A DNA stretch of 64,000 bases from BRH-c25 sp035627615 (GTDB lineage Bacteria > Bacillota > Clostridia > Lutisporales > Lutisporaceae): NCBI GenBank assembly GCA_035627615.1, contig DASPLL010000045.1, positions 62,001 through 126,000 of the forward strand, read 5' to 3'. Under the pieces are notes generated by a model. That model ran no database searches. It was not told where the DNA came from and saw nothing but the letters and a program-made list of their open reading frames with translations. Of this stretch, positions 8,011 through 15,722 are shown piece by piece; positions within the stretch are counted from its first letter, which is position 1, and every line of letters starts with the position of its first letter. A program made the translations under genes and the position numbers.

Positions 8011-8940
8011 GTGAATAACTTTATCGACTACCTTGATATAAACAAGGAGGTACTTGATGGACTCAGATATTACAAACCAATCGTTGCTCTTGAGTCGACC
8101 ATAATATCTCATGGGATGCCGTATCCTGAGAATATTGAAACTGCTCTGTCCCTTGAAAAGATCGTACGTGATAATGGCGCAATACCGGCTACTATGGGGA
8201 TTATCAACGGACGTATAAAAATAGGACTCCATCATGAAGAGATGGAGTTACTTGCAACCTCAAAGGATGTGGTCAAAACCAGCCGCCGGGATATTCCTTA
8301 CCTGGTAGGACTGGGTTTATCCGGAGGCACTACTGTAGCGGCTACTATGATATTTTCCGAATATGCCGGAATCCGTGTATTTGCTACCGGAGGAATGGGC
8401 GGAGTTCACCGGGGTGCTGACAAAAGCTTTGATATATCGGCTGATCTTACTGAACTCTCCATTACAAATGTTGCAGTAGTCTGTGCAGGTGTAAAGGCGA
8501 TACTGGATATAGGGCTAACTCTTGAGCAGCTTGAAACCCTTGGTGTTCCTGTTATTGGCTACGGTACTGATGATTTTCCTGCTTTTTATACCAGAAGCAG
8601 CGGCTTTAAGGTTCCTATGCGGGTAGACGATCCGAAGGACTGCGCAAAAATCATGAAGAGCAAATGGGATTTAAAGCTTAATGGCGGAATAATAGTGGCA
8701 AACCCGATTCCCGAACAGTATGAAGCACAGCGGGATCATATAGACAAAGCAATAGAGCTTGCTTTATTTGAAGCTGATAAGAATGGTATCACCGGAAAGG
8801 AAGTCACTCCATACCTGCTTGACAAGGTAAAGGAGATCACTGCCGGAGAAAGCCTTGCTGCCAATATGGCCCTGGTAAAGAACAACGCACTGCTGGCTGC
8901 CCGGATAGCAGTTGAATACAGCAAGCTGGATAATGCGTAA
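8011..8940 (+). CDS. psuG: pseudouridine-5'-phosphate glycosidase
   Basis: This enzyme cleaves the C-C glycosidic bond of pseudouridine 5'-phosphate to uracil and ribose 5-phosphate. The 309-residue length is typical. Family signatures include VALESTIISHGMPYP near residues 25-39, FATGGMGGVHRG near residue 125 and the C-terminal ITGGESLAANMAL-like segment (here ITAGESLAANMALV). The start is GTG at 8011 with TAGGAGG about eight bases upstream. PsuK, the kinase that makes its substrate, is encoded 166 bases downstream. Confidence 0.95.
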   Translation: MNNFIDYLDINKEVLDGLRYYKPIVALESTIISHGMPYPENIETALSLEKIVRDNGAIPATMGIINGRIKIGLHHEEMELLATSKDVVKTSRRDIPYLVGLGLSGGTTVAATMIFSEYAGIRVFATGGMGGVHRGADKSFDISADLTELSITNVAVVCAGVKAILDIGLTLEQLETLGVPVIGYGTDDFPAFYTRSSGFKVPMRVDDPKDCAKIMKSKWDLKLNGGIIVANPIPEQYEAQRDHIDKAIELALFEADKNGITGKEVTPYLLDKVKEITAGESLAANMALVKNNALLAARIAVEYSKLDNA

Positions 8941-8953
8941 TAGCTATTCAGTT

Positions 8954-8993
8954 GCGGGGTTACGAGGTTTCGAGGCTGCGGGGCTACGGGGTG
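8954..8993 (+). repeat. five tandem degenerate octamers
   Basis: Five 8-base units follow one another: GCGGGGTT, ACGAGGTT, TCGAGGCT, GCGGGGCT and ACGGGGTG, with consensus NCGRGGYT. The array abuts the GTAG-headed hairpin at 8993. It lies between psuG and psuK and is much more GC-rich than its surroundings. Confidence 0.75.
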
Positions 8994-9017
8994 TAGGGAA
9001 CGGTTCTAAACCGTTCC
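8993..9017 (+). repeat. REP-like element: GTAG head plus perfect hairpin
   Basis: GTAG at 8993-8996 precedes a perfect 9-bp stem, GGAACGGTT / AACCGTTCC, with a 3-base loop. A GTAG head followed by a palindrome is the layout described for REP sequences mobilised by TnpA-REP (RAYT) transposases. Related copies occur at 18585-18657 and, as a half-element, at 56131-56141. Confidence 0.7.
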
Positions 9018-9041
9018 GTCGCAGAGGCAGATAATGATTAT

Positions 9042-9079
9042 AAAGCCGCTTGTGTGGTGATTCCCACATAAGCGGCTTT
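9042..9079 (+). terminator. long hairpin between psuG and psuK
   Basis: The arms AAAGCCGCT-TG-TGTGG and CCCACA-T-AAGCGGCTTT form a stem of about 14 pairs around a short loop. The T-run after it is weak (TTTGTCTG), so it may be an inefficient terminator or an mRNA processing/stability element lowering psuK expression relative to psuG. Confidence 0.55.
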
Positions 9080-9106
9080 GTCTGAATAAACATTGGGGTG
9101 AATGAC

Positions 9107-10045
9107 ATGAAAGAATATGTAGTAGTTGCAGGTGGAATAAATGTCGACATCAAGGGCAAGGCCTTTGATAAAATGGATATCGGCAGTTCAAGCCCCGGAG
9201 CCATAGAAATAAGCCCCGGGGGAGTGGGACGCAATATTGCGCACAACCTTGCTCTCCTTGATGTGCCTGTAATGCTCTTAGGCGCTGTAGGCTCCGATGC
9301 CCAGGGTATCAAAGTGCTGCAGGATACCGGAGACTGCGGGGTATGCGTCGAACATATCCTCCGGACTGATAAAAGCCTTACGGGAACCTATATTGCTTTG
9401 CTGGATAATGCGGGTGAAATGGTAGCAGCCCTGTCTGATATGCATATATTGGAATTGCTTGATGTGGATTATTTCAAGTCAAAGCTTGCCATACTGAAAA
9501 ATGCAGCTTATATAGTATGTGACGCCAATCTGACCACCGAAGCTATAGCGTTTATAATATCGGTGGCAAACTCCTGCAATATTCCGGTTTGCCTCGAGCC
9601 GGTCTCGGTGAAGAAAGCTCTGAAGCTCAGGAATCATCTCAATGGAATAGACTTTATCACCCCTAATATGGATGAGCTTGCTGTGCTGTCAGAAATGAAT
9701 GCAGAGAATACTGCTGAGCATATGGCTGCTCAGCTGATAAAATCAGGTGTGAAAAATGTTATAACCACCCTCGGGCAAAAAGGCTTATGCTACACTAATA
9801 AAAACGGCAGCAGGTACTACCAAAGCATACCCAACCTTGTGTCCGATGTGACAGGCGCCGGTGATTCTCTGACTGCCGGATTCCTGTACGGACTGATGAA
9901 GCACAGCAGCATAGAGAGGGCTCTGATATGCGGCTTGGCAGCTGCTGCTATAACTGTAGGCTCAAAAGAAACGGTAAGCTCGCAATTGTCTGTGGAGAGC
10001 ATCAGCAGGTTAGCTTTGCAGTTCAACTCCGATTGCGTGCTCTAA
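9107..10045 (+). CDS. psuK: pseudouridine kinase (PfkB family)
   Basis: This 312-residue ribokinase-fold protein phosphorylates pseudouridine for PsuG. The N-terminal GGINVDIKGKAF and the GGVGRNIAHNLALL segment (around residues 43-56) are typical of PsuK. The second PfkB signature DVTGAGDSLTAGFLYG, near residues 246-261, contains the catalytic Asp. ATG at 9107 is preferred because GGGGTG lies six bases upstream; GTG at 9098 in the same frame is possible but would sit inside that ribosome site. Its pairing with psuG supports salvage or catabolism of pseudouridine from RNA turnover. Confidence 0.9.
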   Translation: MKEYVVVAGGINVDIKGKAFDKMDIGSSSPGAIEISPGGVGRNIAHNLALLDVPVMLLGAVGSDAQGIKVLQDTGDCGVCVEHILRTDKSLTGTYIALLDNAGEMVAALSDMHILELLDVDYFKSKLAILKNAAYIVCDANLTTEAIAFIISVANSCNIPVCLEPVSVKKALKLRNHLNGIDFITPNMDELAVLSEMNAENTAEHMAAQLIKSGVKNVITTLGQKGLCYTNKNGSRYYQSIPNLVSDVTGAGDSLTAGFLYGLMKHSSIERALICGLAAAAITVGSKETVSSQLSVESISRLALQFNSDCVL

Positions 10046-10133
10046 AAAATATTTTTTACCTTCAAAATTTATAATATATTGAAAAATTGAGTAAACCTGC
10101 CATTTATAGGGTGCAGTAGCAAATATCAGGCAC

Positions 10134-10207
10134 ACCTCCTTATATTGAATAAATATTAGCTATACTGTAAAATACTATTGATGTCTCCAAAAATATTACA
10201 AGGAGGT
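10134..10207 (+). promoter_or_regulatory. complementary anti-Shine-Dalgarno segment before the 420-residue gene
   Basis: ACCTCCTT at 10134-10141 is exactly complementary to the ribosome site AAGGAGGT at 10200-10207, five bases before the ATG at 10213. If both are in the transcript, the 8-bp pairing would sequester the ribosome site in a hairpin with a loop of about 58 bases. This is inference from complementarity only. Confidence 0.4.
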
Positions 10208-10212
10208 ATATT

Positions 10213-11475
10213 ATGTTAAGAGACCGTTTGAAGATTGATGCAGCTTTCCTTGAAGAACTTAACCAATATTTTGCGAATCCCAGTAACGGCTTTATCAGCG
10301 AAATCCTGAGTGTAGTAGAGAAATACGGAACCCCTGAAGAAATCAATGAACAGGCAAAGCAGGCAAAGAAGCTCTCAAATCTGCTTGATCGATTGAAAAA
10401 TCAGGATTCTCCATATCTAAAGGATATAGAATGGCTTATATCCATGAGGGACAAAGGTGCTTTCATACCGGTATCCAAGTACAGGAGAGACATTCTGGGC
10501 AGTAATGCAGATGCCATGAATTTCAACGAAGGCAAGGCTGTAACCCTCGAAATCAGCGCACTGCAATATTTTCCATGGCTTATTGAGGAAGCAAAGCAGG
10601 CAATAGATAAAAAGGAGATAATGCCCGGAAGATACATACGCGTACGCAAGATGAAGGAACAGGAATCTGACAACGGAGATATACTGGCAATAGCTGCAGC
10701 TATGCAGATAGTTGGGGCAAGCTATGTAGAGACCCTTGACACCAAGGGCACTGACGGATCAAATGTACACCTGGGAGGTCCTGCTACCATAACAGGCTAT
10801 TTCGGCGGCGTAGGACAGCCAAATGAGCATGGTCTGATGTGGATTGACGAGCTCCTTTACTATTATACAAACTATGGCATCAATGAAGTTCTTAATATAA
10901 ATCCCGGAACGGTATTCCTTGGATATATTCTGTATAAGCTTGGTATCAACATTAAATTCAAGATATCCGTTTTCATGGGGAACGACAATCCTTTCTCGGT
11001 GCTCTGGACACTGATGATGGCAAGGCTTTTCGCCCGTGAGGACGGCACTACTCCCCTCATAGGCTTCAATCTCAGCAACTCGGTGGACAACGGCACTATA
11101 GCACTGAGTTCAGATATAAGACGGCAGTTCGGCTTTGAAAACAATGTGAGGATCGAGCACCACATTACCGAGACCTATAAGAGCATAGTCCGCCAGCCGT
11201 ATAACAGACGGGATGAGCTATTGGAGATCGCCCGGACAGTACCTAATATCTCCGCCAAGCACGAAGGCGGCGATCCTGATGCAGAACTCAAGCAGGCGCA
11301 TCAATCGGATATACTGGATTACTTCAGGGATAAAGAGGAAATAATCTCCTCCGGCGACATGCCCCATCTCCTTGGAAACTATCTTGGAAAGCATGCTGCT
11401 GTGAACAATACAGCAAGAGCGCTAACTGAAAACGGACTTGCATTCATTGGAGCAAGAAAACTGCATAAGAGATAA
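10213..11475 (+). CDS. conserved-looking protein of unknown function, 420 residues
   Basis: I do not recognise this protein. It has no signal peptide or membrane segments and looks like a soluble cytoplasmic enzyme. The middle part, with ILAIAAAMQIVGASYVETLD near residues 155-175, then TKGTDGSNVHLGGPATITGY and a Gly-rich turn, suggests a beta/alpha fold with a ligand-binding loop. The start ATG at 10213 has AAGGAGGT five bases upstream. The gene stands alone: its own upstream region contains an anti-SD complement, and a strong terminator follows. Codon usage resembles its neighbours, so recent transfer is not suggested. Confidence 0.85.
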   Translation: MLRDRLKIDAAFLEELNQYFANPSNGFISEILSVVEKYGTPEEINEQAKQAKKLSNLLDRLKNQDSPYLKDIEWLISMRDKGAFIPVSKYRRDILGSNADAMNFNEGKAVTLEISALQYFPWLIEEAKQAIDKKEIMPGRYIRVRKMKEQESDNGDILAIAAAMQIVGASYVETLDTKGTDGSNVHLGGPATITGYFGGVGQPNEHGLMWIDELLYYYTNYGINEVLNINPGTVFLGYILYKLGINIKFKISVFMGNDNPFSVLWTLMMARLFAREDGTTPLIGFNLSNSVDNGTIALSSDIRRQFGFENNVRIEHHITETYKSIVRQPYNRRDELLEIARTVPNISAKHEGGDPDAELKQAHQSDILDYFRDKEEIISSGDMPHLLGNYLGKHAAVNNTARALTENGLAFIGARKLHKR

Positions 11476-11516
11476 AAAACAAGACCAGCTCATTCAGATA
11501 AGCTGGTCTTGTTTTT
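11475..11516. terminator. bidirectional intrinsic terminator
   Basis: AAAACAAGACCAGCT and AGCTGGTCTTGTTTT form a near-perfect stem around a 10-base loop, with A-runs and T-runs on both flanks. It separates the convergent plus-strand unknown gene from the minus-strand ABC transporter gene. Confidence 0.9.
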
Positions 11517-11535
11517 ATTATATACATTAAATCAA

Positions 11536-13362
11536 TTAGGCTCTCAATACCTCCAGTTCTTTCTCCTCCATGAACTGGTTTGTATATAATCGGTAATAGT
11601 AGCCTTTGCGCTTGAACAGTTGCGAATGGCTGCCTTCTTCTATGACTTTTCCCTCCTTGATGACCAGGATCCGGTCTGCGGAGCGGATGGTTGACAAGCG
11701 ATGAGCAATGATAAAGCTGGTACGGTTTTTCAGTACCTTATTAATGGCATCCTGTATGATCTGCTCTGTTTCCGTATCGATAGAAGAGGTTGCCTCATCA
11801 AGTATAAATATCCTCGGATCTGCCAGAACAGCCCTTGCAAAGGACACCAACTGCTTCTGTCCCGTTGACAAACGGTTTCCTCCTTCGCCAACCTCAGAAT
11901 CATAGCCTTTTTCCAGGCTGACGATGAACCCATGGGCGTTAACCAGCTTTGCAGCCGCTTCAATCTCTTCATCAGCAGCCTCCAGCCTCCCATAGCGTAT
12001 ATTCTCCCGTATGGTCCCGCTAAACAGGTGCGGTGCCTGAAGGACATAGCCCAGATTGCTCTGCAGCCATGCAAGGGAACGGTCCTTGTAGTTGACGCCG
12101 TCTATCCATATTTCGCCTTCTGTTGGTTCGTAGAAACGACATGCCAGATTGACAATAGTGGTCTTTCCCGACCCTGTCTCACCGACCAGTGCTATATTCT
12201 CTCCGGCTTTGACCTCCAGATTAAAATTCTTCAGCACTGTTTCGCCGCCTTTATAAGCGAAAGATACATTTTTAAAGCTTATATCCCCCTTGATGGAAGG
12301 CCAGTTTTCCTTCCTGGGTTTATAGAGTGTACCGTAAGCTGCTTCTACTTCCCGGCTATCCTTGATTTCCGGTTCGGTATCTACCATGGACAGGATTCGT
12401 TCGGCCGATGCCTGTGCCGATTGAAGCTCGGCAAAGATTCTTGCCAGTTCCCTTACCGGTTCGAAAAATTGTATGGTATAACCTATAAACAAGACCAACG
12501 TCCCGTAGCTGATGGCATGGAGCCATACCGCCCTTCCTCCAAACCATAGGGCCAGTGCTGTTCCAATACTGCCCAGGGCCAATACAATGGGAAGATAGAT
12601 CGAAGAAAAGATTGCTGCCTGAACGGAGGACCGGTACATTTCACCGGTGATTTCCTTAAATTCCAGCAGGTTTTTCTTCTCCAGCACTAAGGTCTTGGTG
12701 GTTTTTGCCCCGGAAATGCCCTCATTGAAGGCACCGGTAATCCTGGAGTTGGTTTTCCGGACCTTTCTATAGGCCTTTAGAATCTTCTGCTGAAAATATA
12801 AGCTGATGACCGCCAGGATCGGCACTATCGACAAGCTGATCAATGCCAGCTTCCAGTTGGTGTAAATCATGACACCTGCAATACCTATCATCATGGTAAT
12901 GCCCCAGACAAAATCCACCAAACCCCATGCAATGGTATCACTGAGCCGTGACGTGTCTGAGGTCATACGAGCCATCAACCAGCCGACAGCCGTCTTATCG
13001 TAGTAGGAATATGAAAGCTCCTGCAGCCTGCAAAACCCATATTTCCGTATATCATAGCAGATTCCCATGTCAATCTTGCCTGCAATGGCAATCAACAGCC
13101 ATACATTAATCGTCTGTACGGCAATCAATAGACCATAGGTTATCATAAACCGTGGCAATCCAGTCAATGAACCGGTCAGAACAAATCTGTCAATAGCTTT
13201 TTGGGTCATTAGGGGAAAGATAACATCGATACCGGCTACCCCCACCATAACACAGCCTAAAACGCACATAAGCTTACGATAAGGCCTGACGTAGCGTAAA
13301 AGCTTCAGCCATATTCCAAAGTCAAACTTTTTATTATATTCCTGCTCTTGAATTGTATTCAT
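11536..13362 (-). CDS. heterodimeric ABC exporter, catalytic half (BmrD/YheH-like)
   Basis: This 608-residue protein fuses a six-helix exporter membrane domain (about residues 25-320) to a nucleotide-binding domain. Walker A GETGSGKT is at 394-401, signature LSTGQ at 498-502, and Walker B IFILDE ends in the catalytic Glu at 523. The signature deviates from LSGGQ. The partner upstream has the opposite defect, so the pair should form one canonical and one degenerate ATP site, as in BmrCD, LmrCD and TM287/288. Likely role is export of drugs or lipophilic compounds; substrate is unknown. It begins 29 bases after the partner's stop. Confidence 0.9.
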   Translation of the reverse strand: MNTIQEQEYNKKFDFGIWLKLLRYVRPYRKLMCVLGCVMVGVAGIDVIFPLMTQKAIDRFVLTGSLTGLPRFMITYGLLIAVQTINVWLLIAIAGKIDMGICYDIRKYGFCRLQELSYSYYDKTAVGWLMARMTSDTSRLSDTIAWGLVDFVWGITMMIGIAGVMIYTNWKLALISLSIVPILAVISLYFQQKILKAYRKVRKTNSRITGAFNEGISGAKTTKTLVLEKKNLLEFKEITGEMYRSSVQAAIFSSIYLPIVLALGSIGTALALWFGGRAVWLHAISYGTLVLFIGYTIQFFEPVRELARIFAELQSAQASAERILSMVDTEPEIKDSREVEAAYGTLYKPRKENWPSIKGDISFKNVSFAYKGGETVLKNFNLEVKAGENIALVGETGSGKTTIVNLACRFYEPTEGEIWIDGVNYKDRSLAWLQSNLGYVLQAPHLFSGTIRENIRYGRLEAADEEIEAAAKLVNAHGFIVSLEKGYDSEVGEGGNRLSTGQKQLVSFARAVLADPRIFILDEATSSIDTETEQIIQDAINKVLKNRTSFIIAHRLSTIRSADRILVIKEGKVIEEGSHSQLFKRKGYYYRLYTNQFMEEKELEVLRA

Positions 13363-13391
13363 CTATATCATCTCTTTTCTGCACAATGCGC

Positions 13392-15206
13392 TTATGAAAC
13401 ACTCTTGACAAAGTCCTCCCCCACTTCCTTTTCAAGTGCATTCTGGATGGACCAGATGTGTTGATACAAACCAGGCTCGGATACAAGTGCCTGGTTTGTG
13501 CCTTGCTGTATGATCCGACCATTCTCTAAAACGAGGATAAAATCAGCTTCTGCAAGGGTGGTGATACGGTGGGAAATAATGAACGTGGTTGCCTTCCGTT
13601 TGCGCTCGTTCAGTGCTTTCCGAATGGCAGCATCGGTCTCCGTATCCACTGCACTTAGTGAATCATCAAATATCAATATGGGGCTGTTCTTGATCAAAGT
13701 ACGTGCAATGGCTATCCGCTGCTTCTGTCCTCCGGATAGTGTCACCCCGCGTTCACCCACGACAGTATCATAGCCTTTTTCAAATTCCGAGATGGAATCA
13801 TGTACCGCCGCGACTCTTGCAGCCTCAAAGACTTCAGTTTCATCCAGCTCATGTATTGCCAGACCAATGTTTTCTTTAATAGTTTTTGAGAATAGAAAGG
13901 GCTCCTGAAGTACAATACCCACATTCTGACGCAGCCATTTTTTATCCATCTCCAGAATGTCCATCCCGTCAATGAGCAGCCTTCCGCTTTGATAATCGTA
14001 AAGTCTTGGCAGGAGATGCATCAGCGTTGACTTTCCCGATCCTGTCGGACCCAGGATCGCGACCGTTTGGCCCGGCTTGACGGTAAAGGATACATCTTTT
14101 ATTACCGGATGCTTTTCGTCGTAACCGAAGCAAACTCTATCAAATACTATTTCTCCTTTGATTTCCGGTTTCAGTCCGGTTCCATCCTCTGTCTCCAAGG
14201 GATGATCAAGTATTTGCCGGATACGCGACAGGGATACCATTGTCTTGCCCATATCTGTCAGAATCCTGCCCATCTGCCGGATCGGCCAGAGAAGCATCCC
14301 CTCGTAGGTTATAAATACCACCAGTGTCCCCAGACTGATTTTTCCCAAGGTGGTCCAATAAACACCGAAGGTGAGCACAGCCCCTATCTGAAGCATACAA
14401 AGAAGGTCTGACAATGACCAATACCCTGCAAGAAGCAGAATCAACCGGTAGGTCAGATCCCTGTACTCCGCATTGCGTTCTTCAAACTTACCGATTTCAT
14501 ATTTCTGCCTGGCAAATGCCCTTACGACACGAACACCCGTCAAATTCTCCTGCAATACAGTGGAGAGCCTGCCTTCCGATTCATCAGAAGCCTTGAAAGC
14601 CTTTTCAACACGCAGGAAGAAAACAACTGCAAAGCTGAAGATAACAGGTATTACGCCCATGGCCACCAGTGACATGGTTACACTGAGTCTGAACATGATC
14701 AGCAGCGCCGTCAAAAGCATAAAAAGTGCTCTCCCGATTTCTACAAATTGAACCGCCAAAAAACCGCGGATGGTATCTACATCCGATGTACACCGCTGTA
14801 TGAGATCCCCTGTTTCTGCCTTAACATGGTAGTCGTAGGACACATGCTGCAAATGATCATAAAGCATTTCCCGGATATTCCTGGCAGTGGATTCTGCGGC
14901 CATAGCAGACCATTTTCCTTTATAGTAGGTGAAAATCCCATTAAGAATAGACAGAAGCACCAGCACACCACCGCATACCCAAAGGTTCCCGGCCAGAAAA
15001 TCCTTTCCCCCGACCCTGCCAATCAGCTCACCTACCCATGAAGAAACAGCCAAAGGACTATCCCCAATAATGGAATCAATGGTCAATCGTATGACCAATG
15101 GTGATAGAAAGGTGAATAAAGTAGCTATTCCAATGCTTATTACCGCTTCAAAATAAAGCAGCCGATTTCCTTTCATAAGTTTCCAGAGTAGTTGTAATTT
15201 CTTCAT
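13392..15206 (-). CDS. heterodimeric ABC exporter, degenerate-site half (BmrC/YheI-like)
   Basis: This 604-residue half exporter has its membrane domain at about residues 10-310, Walker A GPTGSGKS at 386-393, a canonical signature LSGGQ at 490-494, and Walker B ILIFDDS with Asp 515 where the catalytic Glu is expected. That substitution marks the degenerate site of heterodimeric exporters. ATG at 15206 is chosen because GGGGGG lies five bases upstream. An upstream in-frame TTG at 15242 lies in the leader terminator and is rejected. Expression is probably controlled by the leader at 15240-15559. Confidence 0.9.
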   Translation of the reverse strand: MKKLQLLWKLMKGNRLLYFEAVISIGIATLFTFLSPLVIRLTIDSIIGDSPLAVSSWVGELIGRVGGKDFLAGNLWVCGGVLVLLSILNGIFTYYKGKWSAMAAESTARNIREMLYDHLQHVSYDYHVKAETGDLIQRCTSDVDTIRGFLAVQFVEIGRALFMLLTALLIMFRLSVTMSLVAMGVIPVIFSFAVVFFLRVEKAFKASDESEGRLSTVLQENLTGVRVVRAFARQKYEIGKFEERNAEYRDLTYRLILLLAGYWSLSDLLCMLQIGAVLTFGVYWTTLGKISLGTLVVFITYEGMLLWPIRQMGRILTDMGKTMVSLSRIRQILDHPLETEDGTGLKPEIKGEIVFDRVCFGYDEKHPVIKDVSFTVKPGQTVAILGPTGSGKSTLMHLLPRLYDYQSGRLLIDGMDILEMDKKWLRQNVGIVLQEPFLFSKTIKENIGLAIHELDETEVFEAARVAAVHDSISEFEKGYDTVVGERGVTLSGGQKQRIAIARTLIKNSPILIFDDSLSAVDTETDAAIRKALNERKRKATTFIISHRITTLAEADFILVLENGRIIQQGTNQALVSEPGLYQHIWSIQNALEKEVGEDFVKSVS

Positions 15207-15248
15207 CGTATCCCCCCACTCCCGGTTAATATTTCTGCACAATACTAA

Positions 15249-15289
15249 AAGCCATAGAAAATGCTAATAAACCTTCATTCCTATGGCTT
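15249..15289 (-). terminator. leader terminator T2 of the ABC exporter operon
   Basis: On the minus strand AAGCCATAG (15289-15281) pairs with CTATGGCTT (15257-15249), extended by AATG/CATT, and is followed by TTTTAG. The first arm contains the stop codon of the 15281-15457 leader ORF. It shares its arm sequence with T1, so the two hairpins can exchange partners. Confidence 0.7.
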
Positions 15290-15457
15290 GACTTTGCATA
15301 CCCCTATAAAACAATGCTTTATAATGGGCAGTCGCTTATGCAAATAAAAAGCCACAGGTGCATACACGTACCTATGGCTTTGATCGTCACGTAAAAATAC
15401 GACTGTGCAATCAGTGGCTACCAGATGGCCGTGCATGATGGTTGTTCTTGTTGACAC
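15281..15457 (-). CDS. leader ORF, 58 codons, spanning terminator T1
   Basis: The frame starts at GTG 15457 (AAGGG about eight bases upstream) or ATG 15436 and stops at TAG 15283-15281. The peptide contains the segments VVFLRDDQSHRYVYAPVAF and YLHKRLPIIKHC and looks like a real small protein rather than noise. T1 lies inside it and T2 starts at its stop codon. This resembles bmrB, the leader peptide controlling bmrCD in Bacillus subtilis. Position and transporter type support the analogy; sequence homology to BmrB was not tested. Confidence 0.6.
   Translation of the reverse strand: MSTRTTIMHGHLVATDCTVVFLRDDQSHRYVYAPVAFYLHKRLPIIKHCFIGVCKVKP
15341..15382 (-). terminator. leader terminator T1 of the ABC exporter operon
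   Basis: On the minus strand AAAGCCATAGGT pairs with ACCTGTGGCTTT and is followed by TTATTTG, a good intrinsic terminator. It lies within the 58-codon leader ORF, so a translating ribosome would disrupt it, and a stalled one could favour or prevent it depending on position. Confidence 0.8.
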
Positions 15458-15488
15458 TGTTGTTTCCCTTAAATATGCTTATAAACAT
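15411..15488 (-). CDS. short leader ORF with strong ribosome site, 25 codons
   Basis: ATG at 15488 follows AGGAGG by nine bases, the best ribosome site in this leader. The frame reads MFISIFKGNNSVNKNNHH and stops at TGA 15413-15411, about 30 bases before T1. It overlaps the 58-codon ORF in a different frame, so ribosomes may switch or the two could be joined by a +1 frameshift. It could be the regulatory uORF or the true N-terminus of one small gene. Confidence 0.5.
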   Translation of the reverse strand: MFISIFKGNNSVNKNNHHARPSGSH

Positions 15489-15530
15489 TCTACACGACCT
15501 CCTTTTTATAAATTTGCTTTTACCTTTTCT

Positions 15531-15559
15531 ATTATATTTATAATATTAGATAATTACAA
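15531..15559 (-). promoter_or_regulatory. promoter of the ABC exporter leader
   Basis: TTGTAA at 15559-15554 and a perfect TATAAT at 15536-15531 are 17 bases apart on the minus strand. Transcription would start near 15524, about 36 bases before the first leader ORF. Confidence 0.65.
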
Positions 15560-15722
15560 CATGTTTGGGTTATTTGTAATAATTTTGTAATAATGCTAAA
15601 GTTAAACATAACAGCTGCTGCGTATTTACTTCACCTCACCTATCCTGCTTTTGTTTAGTCCGGGTACAAGGTTCGCCATCATTGTGGTATAATATTACTA
15701 TGATTTTTCAGGAGGGATTAAT

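Noticed and set aside
15207..15242. TTG start adding 12 residues to the first ABC exporter half
   Set aside because: It lies at leader terminator T2 and has no ribosome site; ATG 15206 has GGGGGG at proper distance.
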